A stretch of 64,000 nucleotides of DNA from UBA11524 sp045591175 (GCA_045591175.1 JAZNSI010000020.1:62001-126000); one strand, 5' to 3'; counted from the first letter of the stretch, positions 1-9,400 are shown. Notes: generated from the sequence alone by a model not told the origin. Made by a program: numbers and translations.

Positions 1-16
1 TTCCGCATCAGGATGA

Positions 17-1126
17 TCAAATTGCGCCCATTGCCCATGCAAGAAGCAGCATCACGGCGAGGAACAGCACGTTCAGCAGCGTGAACACGCCCATGAACAG
101 GCCCTTTTTCGCACCTCCAGCCGTACCGTACAGGCGGAAGGAGATCAGGCTGGCCAGCGACGCCACCAGCGTACCCAGGCCGCCGATGTTCACGCCCAGC
201 ATCAGCGCGGACACGTCCTGCGTGAAGGGCGACAGCAGCAGGCACGCCGGCACGTTGCTGATGACCTGCGAGGCCAACAGGCTCGTCACCAGCGGAGAAC
301 CGGCCATCAGGCCCTCCAGCCAAGCGGAGATGGGCGCATACGCCTTCACCGAGGCCACGAACACGAAGAAGCACACGAAGGTCGCCAGCAGCGTGTAGTC
401 CACCTGCTTCAGCACCGACCCGTCCACGATGAACACAGCCACCGCCACCACGACCGCCAGCACCCATGCCGGGATGAGCTTCGCCAGCGCGAGCAGGGCG
501 ATCACCGCCAGCGCGGCGTACAGCCAGAGTTTCCGGGCAGGCAGCTTCTCCCCGGCGGAAGCCGCAGACTGCACACCGTCCTTTGGGATCAGCAGGCAGC
601 AAGCCATCAGCAGCACGAAAGCCACCGCGGTGTAGGGCCACGTCAGCCCAGGAAAATCCGCCGCACCCAGCTTTCCGCTGGAATACAGGTACAGATTCTG
701 CGGATTGCCGATGGGCGTGACCATGCTGCCGAGGTTCGCCGCGATGGTCTCCAGCACCACGGCGAGGGTGAGGTGTGTCACCTTCGCGCCTTGCATCAGG
801 AGAATCGTAAAGGGCACCAGGGTGATCAGCGCCACATCGTTGGTGGCGACCATCGCCAGCAGGAAGTTGGCCGCAACGAGCGCCATCGCCAGTCCCCGCA
901 AGGTCCTGATGCGGCTCGTCACCGCGCCCGCCAGCTTGTCAAACGCGCCCATGTGCCGGAAACCCGCCACAATCGTCATCAGCGCAAAGAGCATCAGCAG
1001 CGTGGTCGTGTCGATGCCCGCGAGGGTATGCGCCCCCGGCGGCACCAGCAGGAAGGAGGCAAGCGCGGCAATAAGGGCAACCGTCAGCACGACCTCGTGC
1101 TTAAAGTATTGCAGGATGCGTTTCAT
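17..1126 (-). CDS. ArsB/NhaD-superfamily anion permease
   Basis: A 369-residue integral membrane protein with about ten hydrophobic segments along its whole length. It shows the features of the citrate/arsenite permease fold: an N-terminal run of helices, the conserved TNDVAL stretch near residue 95 and the TPIGNPQN motif near residue 137. Members move anions (dicarboxylates, arsenite, sulfate) or exchange Na+/H+ across the cytoplasmic membrane. The substrate cannot be read from the sequence. It starts at ATG 1126 behind AAAGAGGCG, 20 bp after the SGNH esterase gene, so the two are probably co-transcribed. At 369 residues it is somewhat short for the family (about 420), but no internal break is visible. 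Confidence 0.8.
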   Translation of the reverse strand: MKRILQYFKHEVVLTVALIAALASFLLVPPGAHTLAGIDTTTLLMLFALMTIVAGFRHMGAFDKLAGAVTSRIRTLRGLAMALVAANFLLAMVATNDVALITLVPFTILLMQGAKVTHLTLAVVLETIAANLGSMVTPIGNPQNLYLYSSGKLGAADFPGLTWPYTAVAFVLLMACCLLIPKDGVQSAASAGEKLPARKLWLYAALAVIALLALAKLIPAWVLAVVVAVAVFIVDGSVLKQVDYTLLATFVCFFVFVASVKAYAPISAWLEGLMAGSPLVTSLLASQVISNVPACLLLSPFTQDVSALMLGVNIGGLGTLVASLASLISFRLYGTAGGAKKGLFMGVFTLLNVLFLAVMLLLAWAMGAI

Positions 1127-1146
1127 TCGAATACGCCTCTTTCGTG

Positions 1147-2298
1147 TTACTTGAGAAGTTCCGCCGGCACCTCCGCCGCCATGCGCTCATAGCCTTTCTT
1201 GCTGGGGTGCAGGTGGTCGCCGGAATCATACTCAGGCAGGAACCAGTCCGGACGGGCGGGGTCGCGCAGAGCCTTGTCGAAGTCGATGCAGCCGTCGATC
1301 AGGTCGGTCGTGCGGATGAAATCATTGTAGGCGTGGCGCATCTCCTGGCGGAACGGCGCATCTGTGCGCCAGCCGCCCATGGGGATCAGCGTGCCGACGT
1401 AGACCCGCATCCCCATCTCCCGGGCCTGGGCGATGTAGGTTTTGAGGCCCTCAATGAGCTCCTCCACCGTAGGCAGATCGCTCATGGGGCGGAAGATATT
1501 CACGTCCTCCCCCACCGGGTGGATGATGTCGTTGATCCCCTGCTGGATGATGACCGCGTCCGCACCGTCGGTGGGCACCTCGTGCTGGAAGCGATGGCAG
1601 CCCATCAGGCCGTAGGATTCGTAGGTCAGGCAGGAATACTCGCGGAGGATGCGGGTCCCGCTGGCGGCGCGGCGGATGATCGCCGTGTGGGGGAAGCCCT
1701 CCTTCTGGCAGCGCAGTTGAAGATCGTCCGGCCAGTCCTGCGCGGTGATGGAGTCGCCGTAGCAGACGATGGTGCGGTTCTCCTGTGCCGTCAGGATGGA
1801 CACATTGGACAGGAAGTAGTTCAGCTTCGTCGCGCGGGAGGTGTTGATGTCAATGTTCACCGTCTCGGTTTCATCGCCGTTGGCGTAGAGGCCGCCGGAC
1901 AGCTTGCCGCAGGTGAACACCACCGAGCGCATGAGGGTGAAGTCCGCCAGGTAGAAGCTGACATACACCGTCTCACCCGCGCAGAGCTCAACCTCCACCG
2001 GGTCGCAGGTGACGTTCTCGCCTGCCCCGATGGTGACGGCGCGCTCTCCGCCAAAGGTCACAGGCAGAAAGGGACTTCGTCCCCCTTCTTTTCCACGCAC
2101 CAGCAACGTAGTCTTGCTGATGGTGATGGGCTCTGTACCGCAGTAGTTGTCGAAGGTCAGGCGCAGGGCCGTCCCATCGAACGGTACGCGGATGGGGTAG
2201 CGGATGGTGATATTCTTGGCATAGCGTTCGGGACGGTTCTCCGCGATGGAAACGGCGTTGCCCCAGATGCTGGCCCAATGCTTGTTGCTGGAAGGCAT
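1147..2298 (-). CDS. SGNH/GDSL-family esterase
   Basis: A 383-residue protein. An N-terminal beta-rich region (about residues 1-170) precedes an SGNH hydrolase domain with block I YGDSITA, block V-like QQGINDI and a C-terminal SGDHLHPSKKGY that supplies the Asp/His pair. Such enzymes deacylate carbohydrates or lipids. With no signal peptide it is presumably cytoplasmic and may act on imported acetylated sugars. The reading frame stays open further upstream, but ATG 2298 has GGAGG 7 bases before it and a good promoter just upstream, so I chose it. The anion permease follows in the same direction. Confidence 0.8.
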   Translation of the reverse strand: MPSSNKHWASIWGNAVSIAENRPERYAKNITIRYPIRVPFDGTALRLTFDNYCGTEPITISKTTLLVRGKEGGRSPFLPVTFGGERAVTIGAGENVTCDPVEVELCAGETVYVSFYLADFTLMRSVVFTCGKLSGGLYANGDETETVNIDINTSRATKLNYFLSNVSILTAQENRTIVCYGDSITAQDWPDDLQLRCQKEGFPHTAIIRRAASGTRILREYSCLTYESYGLMGCHRFQHEVPTDGADAVIIQQGINDIIHPVGEDVNIFRPMSDLPTVEELIEGLKTYIAQAREMGMRVYVGTLIPMGGWRTDAPFRQEMRHAYNDFIRTTDLIDGCIDFDKALRDPARPDWFLPEYDSGDHLHPSKKGYERMAAEVPAELLK

Positions 2299-2328
2299 GT
2301 AGATTCCTCCGTGTGGTGGTATCGACTC

Positions 2329-2357
2329 ATTATAGCACATTCCGCCGCGGTTGAAAA
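2329..2357 (-). promoter_or_regulatory. Sigma-A-type promoter for the SGNH esterase gene
   Basis: On the minus strand TTTTCA (-35) and a perfect TATAAT (-10) are separated by exactly 17 bp. The -10 box lies 31 bp before ATG 2298. Confidence 0.75.
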
Positions 2358-2360
2358 CAC

Positions 2361-2386
2361 AAAAAAGAGAGGCCCGAAGGCCCCTC
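2361..2386 (-). terminator. Rho-independent terminator of the DUF4867 gene
   Basis: On the minus strand an 8-bp stem (one G-U pair) with a TTCG tetraloop is followed by six T residues. It begins about 10 bp after the DUF4867 stop codon. Confidence 0.8.
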
Positions 2387-2396
2387 ATGGGATTCA

Positions 2397-3029
2397 TCAA
2401 ATGTCGGCAGAAATGTCGATGTTCGTGCCTTCCAGGCCAACCCAAGCACCCTGAGCCGCCTCGCTGGTCTCGGGATGGGCGATCAGCCACTTGTTGCGGG
2501 CCCACAGCATCTTGTCCATCACGTTGGCGCCGCCGCCGGGACGGTAATCGGTGTTGGTGTTCAGGGGCAGACCGATCAGCACGCGGAAGCCCTGACCCAG
2601 CTTGGCAGAGCAGGGAGCGTAGTGCAGGGTCGTGGCGTAGCACTCCACCAGCACACCGGCGGGCGCCTTGAAGGCCTTGACCTTGCTGGTATCCAGCTTG
2701 CCGTCGACGATCTCCTCCTGCTTGGCGATCAGCAGGATGAAGTCCTCAGTGCCCAGGTTGAACTCGGAATCACGGTGCCACTCCAGGCAGTTGAGCTTGG
2801 TGTTCACGCCGTTGCAGAAGCCGAACTGGAAGGGCATGCCGCCAAAGAGCGCAGTGCCGATCTCCTCGGCGTTCTCGGCCTGGTGCAGGGCTTCGATGCG
2901 GGGCTCGTAGACCACAGAGTCGGTGCAGGGGGTCTCGGCCAGTGCCTTCAGGATGCCCTCCACGGGGTAGCCTTCGACCACGCGGCCATAGGGACGGAAC
3001 GCTTCATCAAAAACGGAAAGGATCTGCAT
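2397..3029 (-). CDS. DUF4867 family protein (cupin-like)
   Basis: A 210-residue soluble protein starting MQILSVFDEAF. It resembles the DUF4867 family, which I recall next to sugar-metabolism genes in Firmicutes. Visible features are a GFCNGVN segment, a CLEWHRDSEFN stretch with possible metal or ligand-binding residues, and a conserved LPLNT segment near the C-terminus. The role is unknown; a sugar-binding or isomerase-like cupin is possible. The start is fixed by AAGGAGG 9 bases before ATG 3029. The longer upstream frame lacks a ribosome site. It has its own terminator. Confidence 0.75.
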   Translation of the reverse strand: MQILSVFDEAFRPYGRVVEGYPVEGILKALAETPCTDSVVYEPRIEALHQAENAEEIGTALFGGMPFQFGFCNGVNTKLNCLEWHRDSEFNLGTEDFILLIAKQEEIVDGKLDTSKVKAFKAPAGVLVECYATTLHYAPCSAKLGQGFRVLIGLPLNTNTDYRPGGGANVMDKMLWARNKWLIAHPETSEAAQGAWVGLEGTNIDISADI

Positions 3030-3074
3030 AGGTTTGTACCTCCTTGTGTGTGTTGATTTTCCTACATGATTCGA

Positions 3075-3110
3075 CGGAAGCATGCCCATTCCTGCCATCC
3101 GTCGAAAAGA
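3075..3110 (-). promoter_or_regulatory. Inverted repeat in the leader of the DUF4867 gene
   Basis: TTCGACGGA and TCCGTCGAA arms (9 bp, perfect) are separated by about 19 bp, some 45-80 bp before the DUF4867 start. It could be a leader stem-loop or an operator. No T-run follows, so it is not a terminator. Confidence 0.4.
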
Positions 3111-3164
3111 ATCACATAATACAGACATAGAGCCCACAAATTCGCCGTCCGCAGGACTCGATTC

Positions 3165-3275
3165 GTATCGCGGGGCTTTGCCGCGCGGGCGGGGCGTTTT
3201 CCATAGTGAACGTAGTGAACGGCGGAAAACATTCCTCAGCATTCCTCGCAAAAATGCCCTCAGCATTTTTGCGAA
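3165..3275. repeat. Palindrome-rich intergenic element
   Basis: Three hairpins lie in series: a GC stem around 3169-3184, GTTTTCC/GGAAAAC (3196-3202 with 3224-3230) enclosing a GTGAAC-GTA-GTGAAC direct repeat, and TCGCAAAAATGC/GCATTTTTGCGA (3246-3257 with 3263-3274). A 10-bp ATTCCTC-type direct repeat lies at 3231-3250. No coding potential is seen. The last hairpin follows the stop of the minus-strand gene at 3282 and may also end its transcript. Confidence 0.5.
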
Positions 3276-3281
3276 CCCGCG

Positions 3282-3776
3282 TTAGCGGATGATTCCTTCT
3301 TCAGGCTCCGGCTGATCGTACCATGCGCGGAGCATCCTGTCCTTGTAGTCGATCTGCACGGCGTACTCATACCAGTGGTAATTGCCGCCGCCGTCGCGGG
3401 GGGACGAATGGGTGGAGAAGTAGTACTTCGCCGGATCAGCCAGGGCGGGGACGTCCAGCGCGATGGCCTGCGCCAGCGCCCGAAGCGCCGCCGGACGATC
3501 CACCGGGTCAAGCCCGTGGGCCTCAAAGTCGAAGCGATATTCCCGGTTCATCGGCTTGTACAGCACGATGCGGATCTCCTCCGGCCGGATGAGGATCCGC
3601 TCCACGCAGCAGTCCCGGCATTTGACGAGCACCGGGTACAGCCGTGCGTACATTTGGGAGGAACGCATGCGCTCCATGAGCGTCGCGTCCCGCTGCTGCC
3701 GGGCCATCATCCGCTTCCTGATCAGATACAGCGCCGTCAGCAATACGATCGCTCCGGCGATGATCCATCCTGCCAT
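3282..3776 (-). CDS. Small membrane-anchored protein of unknown function
   Basis: A 164-residue protein with one N-terminal membrane segment (about residues 3-19) ending in a positively charged RKRMMARQQR stretch, so the rest is probably cytoplasmic. The soluble part has a CRDCCVE cysteine cluster near residue 55 and no motif I recognise. The start at ATG 3776 was chosen because a 17-bp-spaced promoter lies just upstream and the hydrophobic N-terminus fits. The frame stays open far upstream only as a shadow of the PHP gene. It is divergent from the PHP gene and not in an operon. Confidence 0.6.
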   Translation of the reverse strand: MAGWIIAGAIVLLTALYLIRKRMMARQQRDATLMERMRSSQMYARLYPVLVKCRDCCVERILIRPEEIRIVLYKPMNREYRFDFEAHGLDPVDRPAALRALAQAIALDVPALADPAKYYFSTHSSPRDGGGNYHWYEYAVQIDYKDRMLRAWYDQPEPEEGIIR

Positions 3777-3815
3777 GAAAAAACACCCCTGATAACATGA
3801 ATCTCTGTACTCATG

Positions 3816-3844
3816 ATGATAGCAGGAGCGCGGAAAAAAGTCAA
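3816..3844 (-). promoter_or_regulatory. Promoter for the small membrane protein at 3282
   Basis: On the minus strand TTGACT and TATCAT are separated by 17 bp, 40 bp upstream of the start. Confidence 0.7.
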
Positions 3845-3916
3845 TAGAAAGGTCGGTTTCGGACGGTTTGCGGCGCATCTGCGGCAAACAAATTCGCCCG
3901 CATTCCGGCAGATGGC

Positions 3917-3945
3917 TTGCCATTTCCCCGCAAAAAGGGTATACT
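3917..3945 (+). promoter_or_regulatory. Promoter for the PHP-domain gene
   Basis: TTGCCA and TATACT are separated by 17 bp, 35 bp before ATG 3981. It is divergent from the promoter at 3816. Confidence 0.75.
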
Positions 3946-3980
3946 GAATAAAACGAACGCTTGAAAAGGGAGGCCATCCC

Positions 3981-4757
3981 ATGTATCGCTACGAAACCCA
4001 TATGCACACCTGCCAGGGCAGCGCCTGCGGCTCCTCCACCGGCGCGGAGCACGCCCGGTTTTACAAGGAGCGGGGTTATCAGGGCATCTTCATCACCGAC
4101 CATTTCTTTGGCGGCAACACCGCCGCGCCCCGCACCGGCAACTGGAAGGACCGCATCGACCACTATTGCTCCGGCTTTGAGGATGCCTGGAACGAAGGAC
4201 AAAAGATCGGCCTGGACGTATTCTTCGGCATCGAGCAGAACTTCCAGGGCGATGAGTACCTCATCTACGGCGTGGATAAGCAGTATCTGCTGGATCACCC
4301 GGAAATCGAGCGCTGGACGCGCAAGGAGACCTACGAAAACATCCGTGCCGCCGGCGGCTGCATGATCCAGGCCCACCCCTTCCGGATGCGCGGGTACCTG
4401 AACGCCATCCGCGTGTGCGACCTGTACGCCGACGGCATCGAGGTGGCCAACGCCGGCAACACCCCCGCCCAGGACGCCTACGCCGCCCAATACTGCAAGG
4501 CGCGGGGCATCTACACCATCGCGGGCTCGGACAACCACAAGTCCCACGAGGGCAGCGTGCTCTACGGCGTGGGGCTGGACAAGCCCGTGGATTCCACCGC
4601 GGAATGGGTGCAGCATATTCTGCAGAAGCAGCCCCACACACTGCTCGTCCCCGAAGGCCGATTCGACGGCGACCCCACCGTAGAGCCGCTGCTCCCCTCC
4701 TACTGGCTCAATGAGCAGGAAGAGTTTGTGGAGCTGCCGATGGACTGGCTGAAGTAA
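3981..4757 (+). CDS. PHP-domain metal-dependent phosphoesterase
   Basis: A 258-residue PHP-fold protein. The metal ligands are visible in order: HMHT near residue 7, TDHFF near residue 39, an AHPFR motif near residue 130 and GSDNH near residue 180. This family includes histidinol phosphatases and nucleoside-phosphate phosphoesterases, so the substrate is uncertain. It is soluble, without a signal peptide. The start follows GGGAGG by 8 bases. The gene is monocistronic, between its own promoter and a strong terminator. Confidence 0.85.
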   Translation: MYRYETHMHTCQGSACGSSTGAEHARFYKERGYQGIFITDHFFGGNTAAPRTGNWKDRIDHYCSGFEDAWNEGQKIGLDVFFGIEQNFQGDEYLIYGVDKQYLLDHPEIERWTRKETYENIRAAGGCMIQAHPFRMRGYLNAIRVCDLYADGIEVANAGNTPAQDAYAAQYCKARGIYTIAGSDNHKSHEGSVLYGVGLDKPVDSTAEWVQHILQKQPHTLLVPEGRFDGDPTVEPLLPSYWLNEQEEFVELPMDWLK

Positions 4758-4764
4758 ATATGAA

Positions 4765-4797
4765 ACCCTCTGCATATGGATGCAGAGGGTGTTTTTT
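4765..4797 (+). terminator. Terminator of the PHP-domain gene
   Basis: A perfect 11-bp stem ACCCTCTGCAT/ATGCAGAGGGT with a 4-base loop, followed by G and TTTTTT. Confidence 0.9.
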
Positions 4798-4896
4798 CGG
4801 TTGGGCATGTGGGGAATGTGCGGCAAGTTTGGACTTAAGAGTACACCAAACGTGAGAGAGTCGCATACTACCCGTCCCCCGTTCCTCCAAGCCGGT

Positions 4897-5122
4897 GCGG
4901 CTGCCGCTCAAGTCGCAAAGGAGCCCGTGCGGCGATTTTGCAGAGGATTGCTTCCGCGTTAAGCGGAAATTCAGGCAATCCTCTGCAACCAGAGCCGCCC
5001 CGCATTGCAGCCGCTCGCACAGTCGCACAGAAGCGCGAGGGGGTCCGGGGGAAACGCCTTTTTGCGTTTCCCCCGGCGGCTTTGCGCGGCTTTCGGCGCG
5101 CGAAAGCGGCTTCCCTGCTGCA
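4897..5122 (+). repeat. Structured 226-bp intergenic repeat, copy A
   Basis: About 226 bp shared, inverted, with 40945-41171. It contains an outer hairpin GCAGAGGATTGC/GCAATCCTCTGC (4940-4951 with 4975-4986) holding an inner CTTCCGC/GCGGAA stem. A second hairpin CCGGGGGAAACGC/GCGTTTCCCCCGG lies at 5045-5057 with 5064-5076, and a third imperfect CTTTCG/CGAAAG stem lies near 5090-5108. Differences from copy B are compensatory within the stems. There is no open frame and no transposase. The gene-free stretch 4758-5262 holds this element, the terminator before it and the asnA promoter after it. Confidence 0.85.
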
Positions 5123-5222
5123 AATCAATCCCACCTTGATAAAATCCACACATCCATCCCCCTCGCAAGCACCGCCCCACAAAAATACAAACAGAAAACT
5201 TCCCTTCCGCCCCATCCTGTGC

Positions 5223-5228
5223 TATGAT
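5223..5228 (+). promoter_or_regulatory. -10 box of the asnA promoter
   Basis: TATGAT lies about 35 bp before the likely CTG start and about 17 bp before the AGAAGGGGGT ribosome site. The apparent ATG at 5224 lies inside this box and so is unlikely to be translated. No clear -35 box was seen. Confidence 0.5.
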
Positions 5229-5262
5229 AGAGAAGAATTTATTGAGAAGGGGGTCGAAGACC

Positions 5263-6270
5263 CTGAACAAGACCCACATCCCTGCCGGCTATCAGCCGAA
5301 GCTTTCCCTGTACGAAACCCAGGCTGCCATCAGCCTGATCAAGCGCACATTCCAGGATCACCTGGCGCAGGCGCTGAATTTGAAGCGCGTGTCTGCGCCT
5401 TTGTTCGTCGAGCCCTCCAGCGGCCTGAACGACGACCTAAACGGCGTCGAGCGCCCCGTTTCCTTCGACATCCCCGCCGCCCAGAAGGATGCGGTGGTGG
5501 TGCACTCCCTGGCCAAGTGGAAGCGCATGGCCCTTTATCGCTATGACATCTGGCCGGGCAAGGGCATCTACACCGACATGAACGCCATCCGCCGCGACGA
5601 GGAGCTGGATAACCTCCACTCCATCTACGTCGACCAGTGGGACTGGGAGAAGGTCATCACCCGCGACATGCGCAACCTGCGCACCCTGAAGGACACTGTG
5701 CGCGACATCGTGCGCTGCATTTATGACGCGTCGCTGATCGTCAACGGGCGCTATCCCAAGCTGAACACCCAGCTGGACGATCATGTCACCTTCATCACCA
5801 CCGAGGCGCTTTTGCAGCTTTACCCCGACAAGACCCCCAAGGAGCGCGAAAACCTCTTCGTGAAGGAGCACCCCGTGACCTTCCTGATGCAAATCGGCCA
5901 CAAGCTCTCCAACGGTGAGCGCCACGACGGCCGCGCCCCTGACTACGATGACTGGACGCTCAACGGCGATCTGCTCTACTGGTGCGATACGCTGAACTGC
6001 GCGATCGAGCTGTCTTCGATGGGCATCCGCGTGGACTCCGAGACCCTTGATCAGCAGCTGACCATCTCCGGCTGCGACGACCGCCGGACGCTTCAGTATC
6101 ACCGCATGCTGCTGGAGGGCGAGCTGCCGCTCACCATCGGCGGCGGTATCGGCCAGAGCCGGCTGTGCATGCTGCTGCTGGGCAAAGCCCACATCGGCGA
6201 GGTGCAGTCCACCATCTGGGACGCCGACACCATCCGCAAGTGCCGCGAGGCAGGGGTTACGCTGCTGTGA
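5263..6270 (+). CDS. asnA: Aspartate--ammonia ligase (AsnA-type asparagine synthetase)
   Basis: Makes asparagine from aspartate, ammonia and ATP in the cytoplasm. The class II aaRS-like fold is shown by VVHSLAKWKR, YVDQWDWEKV and the C-terminal GGGIGQSRLCMLLL motif. The family is usually about 330-340 residues. Starting at CTG 5263 gives 335 residues beginning with a typical (L/M)NKTHIPAGYQ; starting at ATG 5224 would give 348 with an atypical extension lying in the promoter. AGAAGGGGGT lies about 10 bases before CTG 5263. The non-AUG start is my inference from this. The gene is monocistronic with a strong terminator. Confidence 0.9.
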   Translation: MNKTHIPAGYQPKLSLYETQAAISLIKRTFQDHLAQALNLKRVSAPLFVEPSSGLNDDLNGVERPVSFDIPAAQKDAVVVHSLAKWKRMALYRYDIWPGKGIYTDMNAIRRDEELDNLHSIYVDQWDWEKVITRDMRNLRTLKDTVRDIVRCIYDASLIVNGRYPKLNTQLDDHVTFITTEALLQLYPDKTPKERENLFVKEHPVTFLMQIGHKLSNGERHDGRAPDYDDWTLNGDLLYWCDTLNCAIELSSMGIRVDSETLDQQLTISGCDDRRTLQYHRMLLEGELPLTIGGGIGQSRLCMLLLGKAHIGEVQSTIWDADTIRKCREAGVTLL

Positions 6271-6286
6271 TCCATTCACGTATCAC

Positions 6287-6316
6287 AAGAAGGACAGACT
6301 TTCTGCCCTTCTTTTT
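6287..6316 (+). terminator. Terminator of asnA
   Basis: AAGAAGG/CCTTCTT outer stem with an inner CAGA/TCTG pairing, ending in a T-run. Confidence 0.85.
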
Positions 6317-6351
6317 GTTTTCTCCATTTTTCCTGTATTTCCATTTTCTTC

Positions 6352-6380
6352 GTGACTTTCCAGTTTCTCTATGCTATAAT
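6352..6380 (+). promoter_or_regulatory. Promoter of the Cys-rich dockerin protein gene
   Basis: GTGACT and a perfect TATAAT are separated by 17 bp. The start codon follows 50 bp later behind AAGGAG. Confidence 0.7.
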
Positions 6381-6430
6381 GAATACATGAATCAATCGGC
6401 CTGTTCCACAACCAACAAGGAGTGAATCCA

Positions 6431-9400
6431 ATGAAGAAAACATGGATGGTCGTTTTTGCGCTGCTGCTCACGCTGGTGATGCTGGGCTGCGCCGGGGCGG
6501 ATGAGAGCGAAGCTATCGGCACATGCGTGTCCGAACGGGCCTCTTATTGCCCGACCTGTGACATTGACGTGTATACCGTCATGTATGGCATGGGATGGCA
6601 TGAGTGGGTCTGCCCGCAGTGCAACCAGACTACGCCCAACGATGGCGGCACCCACGATTTTGCTTCCTGCGACGCACCTGATACCTGCCTGACCTGCGGC
6701 GCCTCCGGCGTGGAAGTCGATCGTGTCCGGTGCAACAACAACCGGTTGATCCAGCACAGCGCTACCCAGCACTGGGTCATCTGCGCTGACTGCGGCCAGT
6801 ATCTTGACTACAACTATGAGCATTGGAGCTATTGCGACACGCCCACTGTCTGCGCCTTCTGCAAGGAAGATGATGTGGTGATCGCCGCAAGCAATGTCGT
6901 TCATTCGGATGAAGCCGATACCGAAATCCGTCACGATGATACCCGGCACTGGTGGTATTGTACCGGCTGCGGCGAGGATCATCTCTGGCCCGAAACGCAT
7001 GAGCGTGATTGCGAAGATGACTACTGCCGGGTGTGCAAGCGCAGCGATGTTACCGTCTCTGCCGTCCGGCATACGAATACCATCCGTGGTTCTGTCAGCA
7101 GCACGCTGTGCGGCGAATATTGTACCGACTGCGGTGAATTGATTGACGCAGAGCCTCATTGGGGCTATTGCACCAATCCGGGCATCTGTGCCCGTTGTGA
7201 TACATCCGGCGTCACGCTGGAGAAGATGCACCACACGGGCGGCTCCGATTTGGAGCATGACAGCACGTATCACTGGTCCGCCTGCAGAACATGCGGCGAA
7301 GCCCAATATAAAGAGAAGCATTACGCCATCTGCAGCAATCCTGATCATTGCACCTACTGTGGTGCAGACGGGATCACCGCACGGGTGATTGAGCACGACT
7401 GGGACAGCTATGTCCCCGGCCATAACAATACCCATTGCTGGTCAGAATGCGGCATCTGCGGTGAAAAGGAAGCTGTCACCCGCCATTTTACCACCGACTG
7501 CACCAAGCTCAGTCTGTGCGAAAGCTGCGGCACCAGCGGCGTCAGCTGCATCGTTTACCATTCCTACGAGGTTTTCGATACCTCCGGCGGTCATTTCTAT
7601 ATTGCTACGGCAGAATATGACGCGAATGGTCACTGGTGGACCTGCGCTGACTGCGGAGACAACACCCGCTACAATCACTCCTTCAACCAGGAAAACCTGT
7701 GCGTGGCCTGCGGTTATCAGGCGGAAGACCCCTGCGAGCATCCCAAATCCACCTGGGTATATGAGCCTTACGGTGAGTACGACCATATCGCCTTCTGCGG
7801 CGAATGCGGCAGCCCGATGTATTTTGAAACGCAGGACGGCTATTTCCTGTACGGTGAACACACCAGCACCTGCGCCACGCCGGATGTGTGCATCTACTGC
7901 GGCGGAACCGACATCGTCGCCAACGACACCGTCCACAGCACGAAGACAAAGTTCCTCCATGACAGCACCGCACACTGGCGCGGCTGCGCCGACTGCGGTG
8001 CTATTCTGGACGTCAGCACCGTAGAAAAGCATGCCTTCGTCGATCTCGCCTGTACGGTATGCGGCTACGAGTCCGCACACACCCAGCATACCTTCGAGGA
8101 TTATGTCTGCACCGTCTGCGGCCACAAGGCATTTGAAGACGCGCTGGGTACCTTTACATACACCGAGGATTCCGCCTGGTGCTCCGACTGCAGCGTGGAC
8201 GTCTACACCGGCGTATATACCCAGACCGAATGCTGGTTTGCCTGTCCGGAATGCTGCAAGATCATCCACAGATTCGGCGAGCACCGTGCCTCCTGCGACG
8301 AGCCCGGCGTGTGTACCAACTGTCATGCCTCCGGTGTGACCATTTCGGAGATCACGCATTGGGACTCCACAGCGAAGTATAACAGCACGCATCACTGGGA
8401 GGAGTGCGCGTGCGGCGAGCAATCCAACCGCGCAGAACACACCCTGACGTCCCAGTGGAACGATACCAAACACTGGACGGGCTGCACGGAATGTGACTTC
8501 GTGTTTGGCTACCAGAACAATCACACGGCCGACTGTACCGCCCCGGACATCTGCAGAGATTGCGGCCAAAGCAATGTTACCATTTACGAGGTGGTGCATG
8601 ACTGGACTACCCTGTTCAATGATACTTACCATTGGACGGGCTGTGTGCACGGTGATGCAAATACCAGTATGCAAAAACACTATGTCAGCGTGACCAAGTA
8701 TGTGAGAGTCAGCGATACCGAGTGCGGACGGCCATGCCACTACTGCGACTATATCTACCCTTCAACCTCCTCACATGAAGTCACATGCGCGGCTCCAACC
8801 ACCTGTGTCAACTGCGGCGGAACGGATGTCATCGCCGAGGAGCCAGAGCACAACTACGACTGGGATACCTATGTCAAGGTCAGCGATACAGAATGCACCA
8901 ATCCATGTATCGATTGCGGCGCATACAGTCCATACACGTCGTGCCACGTTGGCACATGCCAGTCTCCCACCACCTGCCGGTACTGTGGAGCGACCGACAT
9001 TATCGCTGACATGGCAACCCATGTATCCGCTGATCGTTTGGCTTATGATAACTACTACCACTGGAATGTCTGTAAACTCTGCAACACGCCGCTTGAATGG
9101 CAAGAAACCGGCCACATCAAGTTCGGTCATATTGCCACCTGCGGAGCGCCCAGCACCTGCATTGATTGTGGCGCGAACGGCGTATACATGCAAAGAGTTG
9201 ACCATTGCTATTACGATGCTGATTCCGACTACTATGAATACTATGACCTGGAGTATGCTCACGATCAGACCCACCACTGGTACTATTGCCCCGGCTGTAA
9301 CGAGGTAACCAGCGGGCTCTACGAGCACAGTGCCTATTGCACTTCCCCTTCCACCTGTCGCTACTGCGCAGCTGAAGATATTTCCGCTGTTATTGAACAC

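Noticed and set aside
2299..2643. N-terminal extension of the SGNH esterase frame
   Set aside because: It overlaps a terminator, a promoter and the DUF4867 coding region, and lacks a ribosome site.
4897..5122. Calling the 226-bp repeat an insertion sequence
   Set aside because: No open frame or transposase, and no terminal inverted repeat or target duplication could be defined with two copies.
6392..8740. Minus-strand open frames opposite the Cys-rich protein
   Set aside because: They are the reverse reading of the repeats. The plus strand has the promoter, ribosome site, signal peptide, dockerin and terminator.
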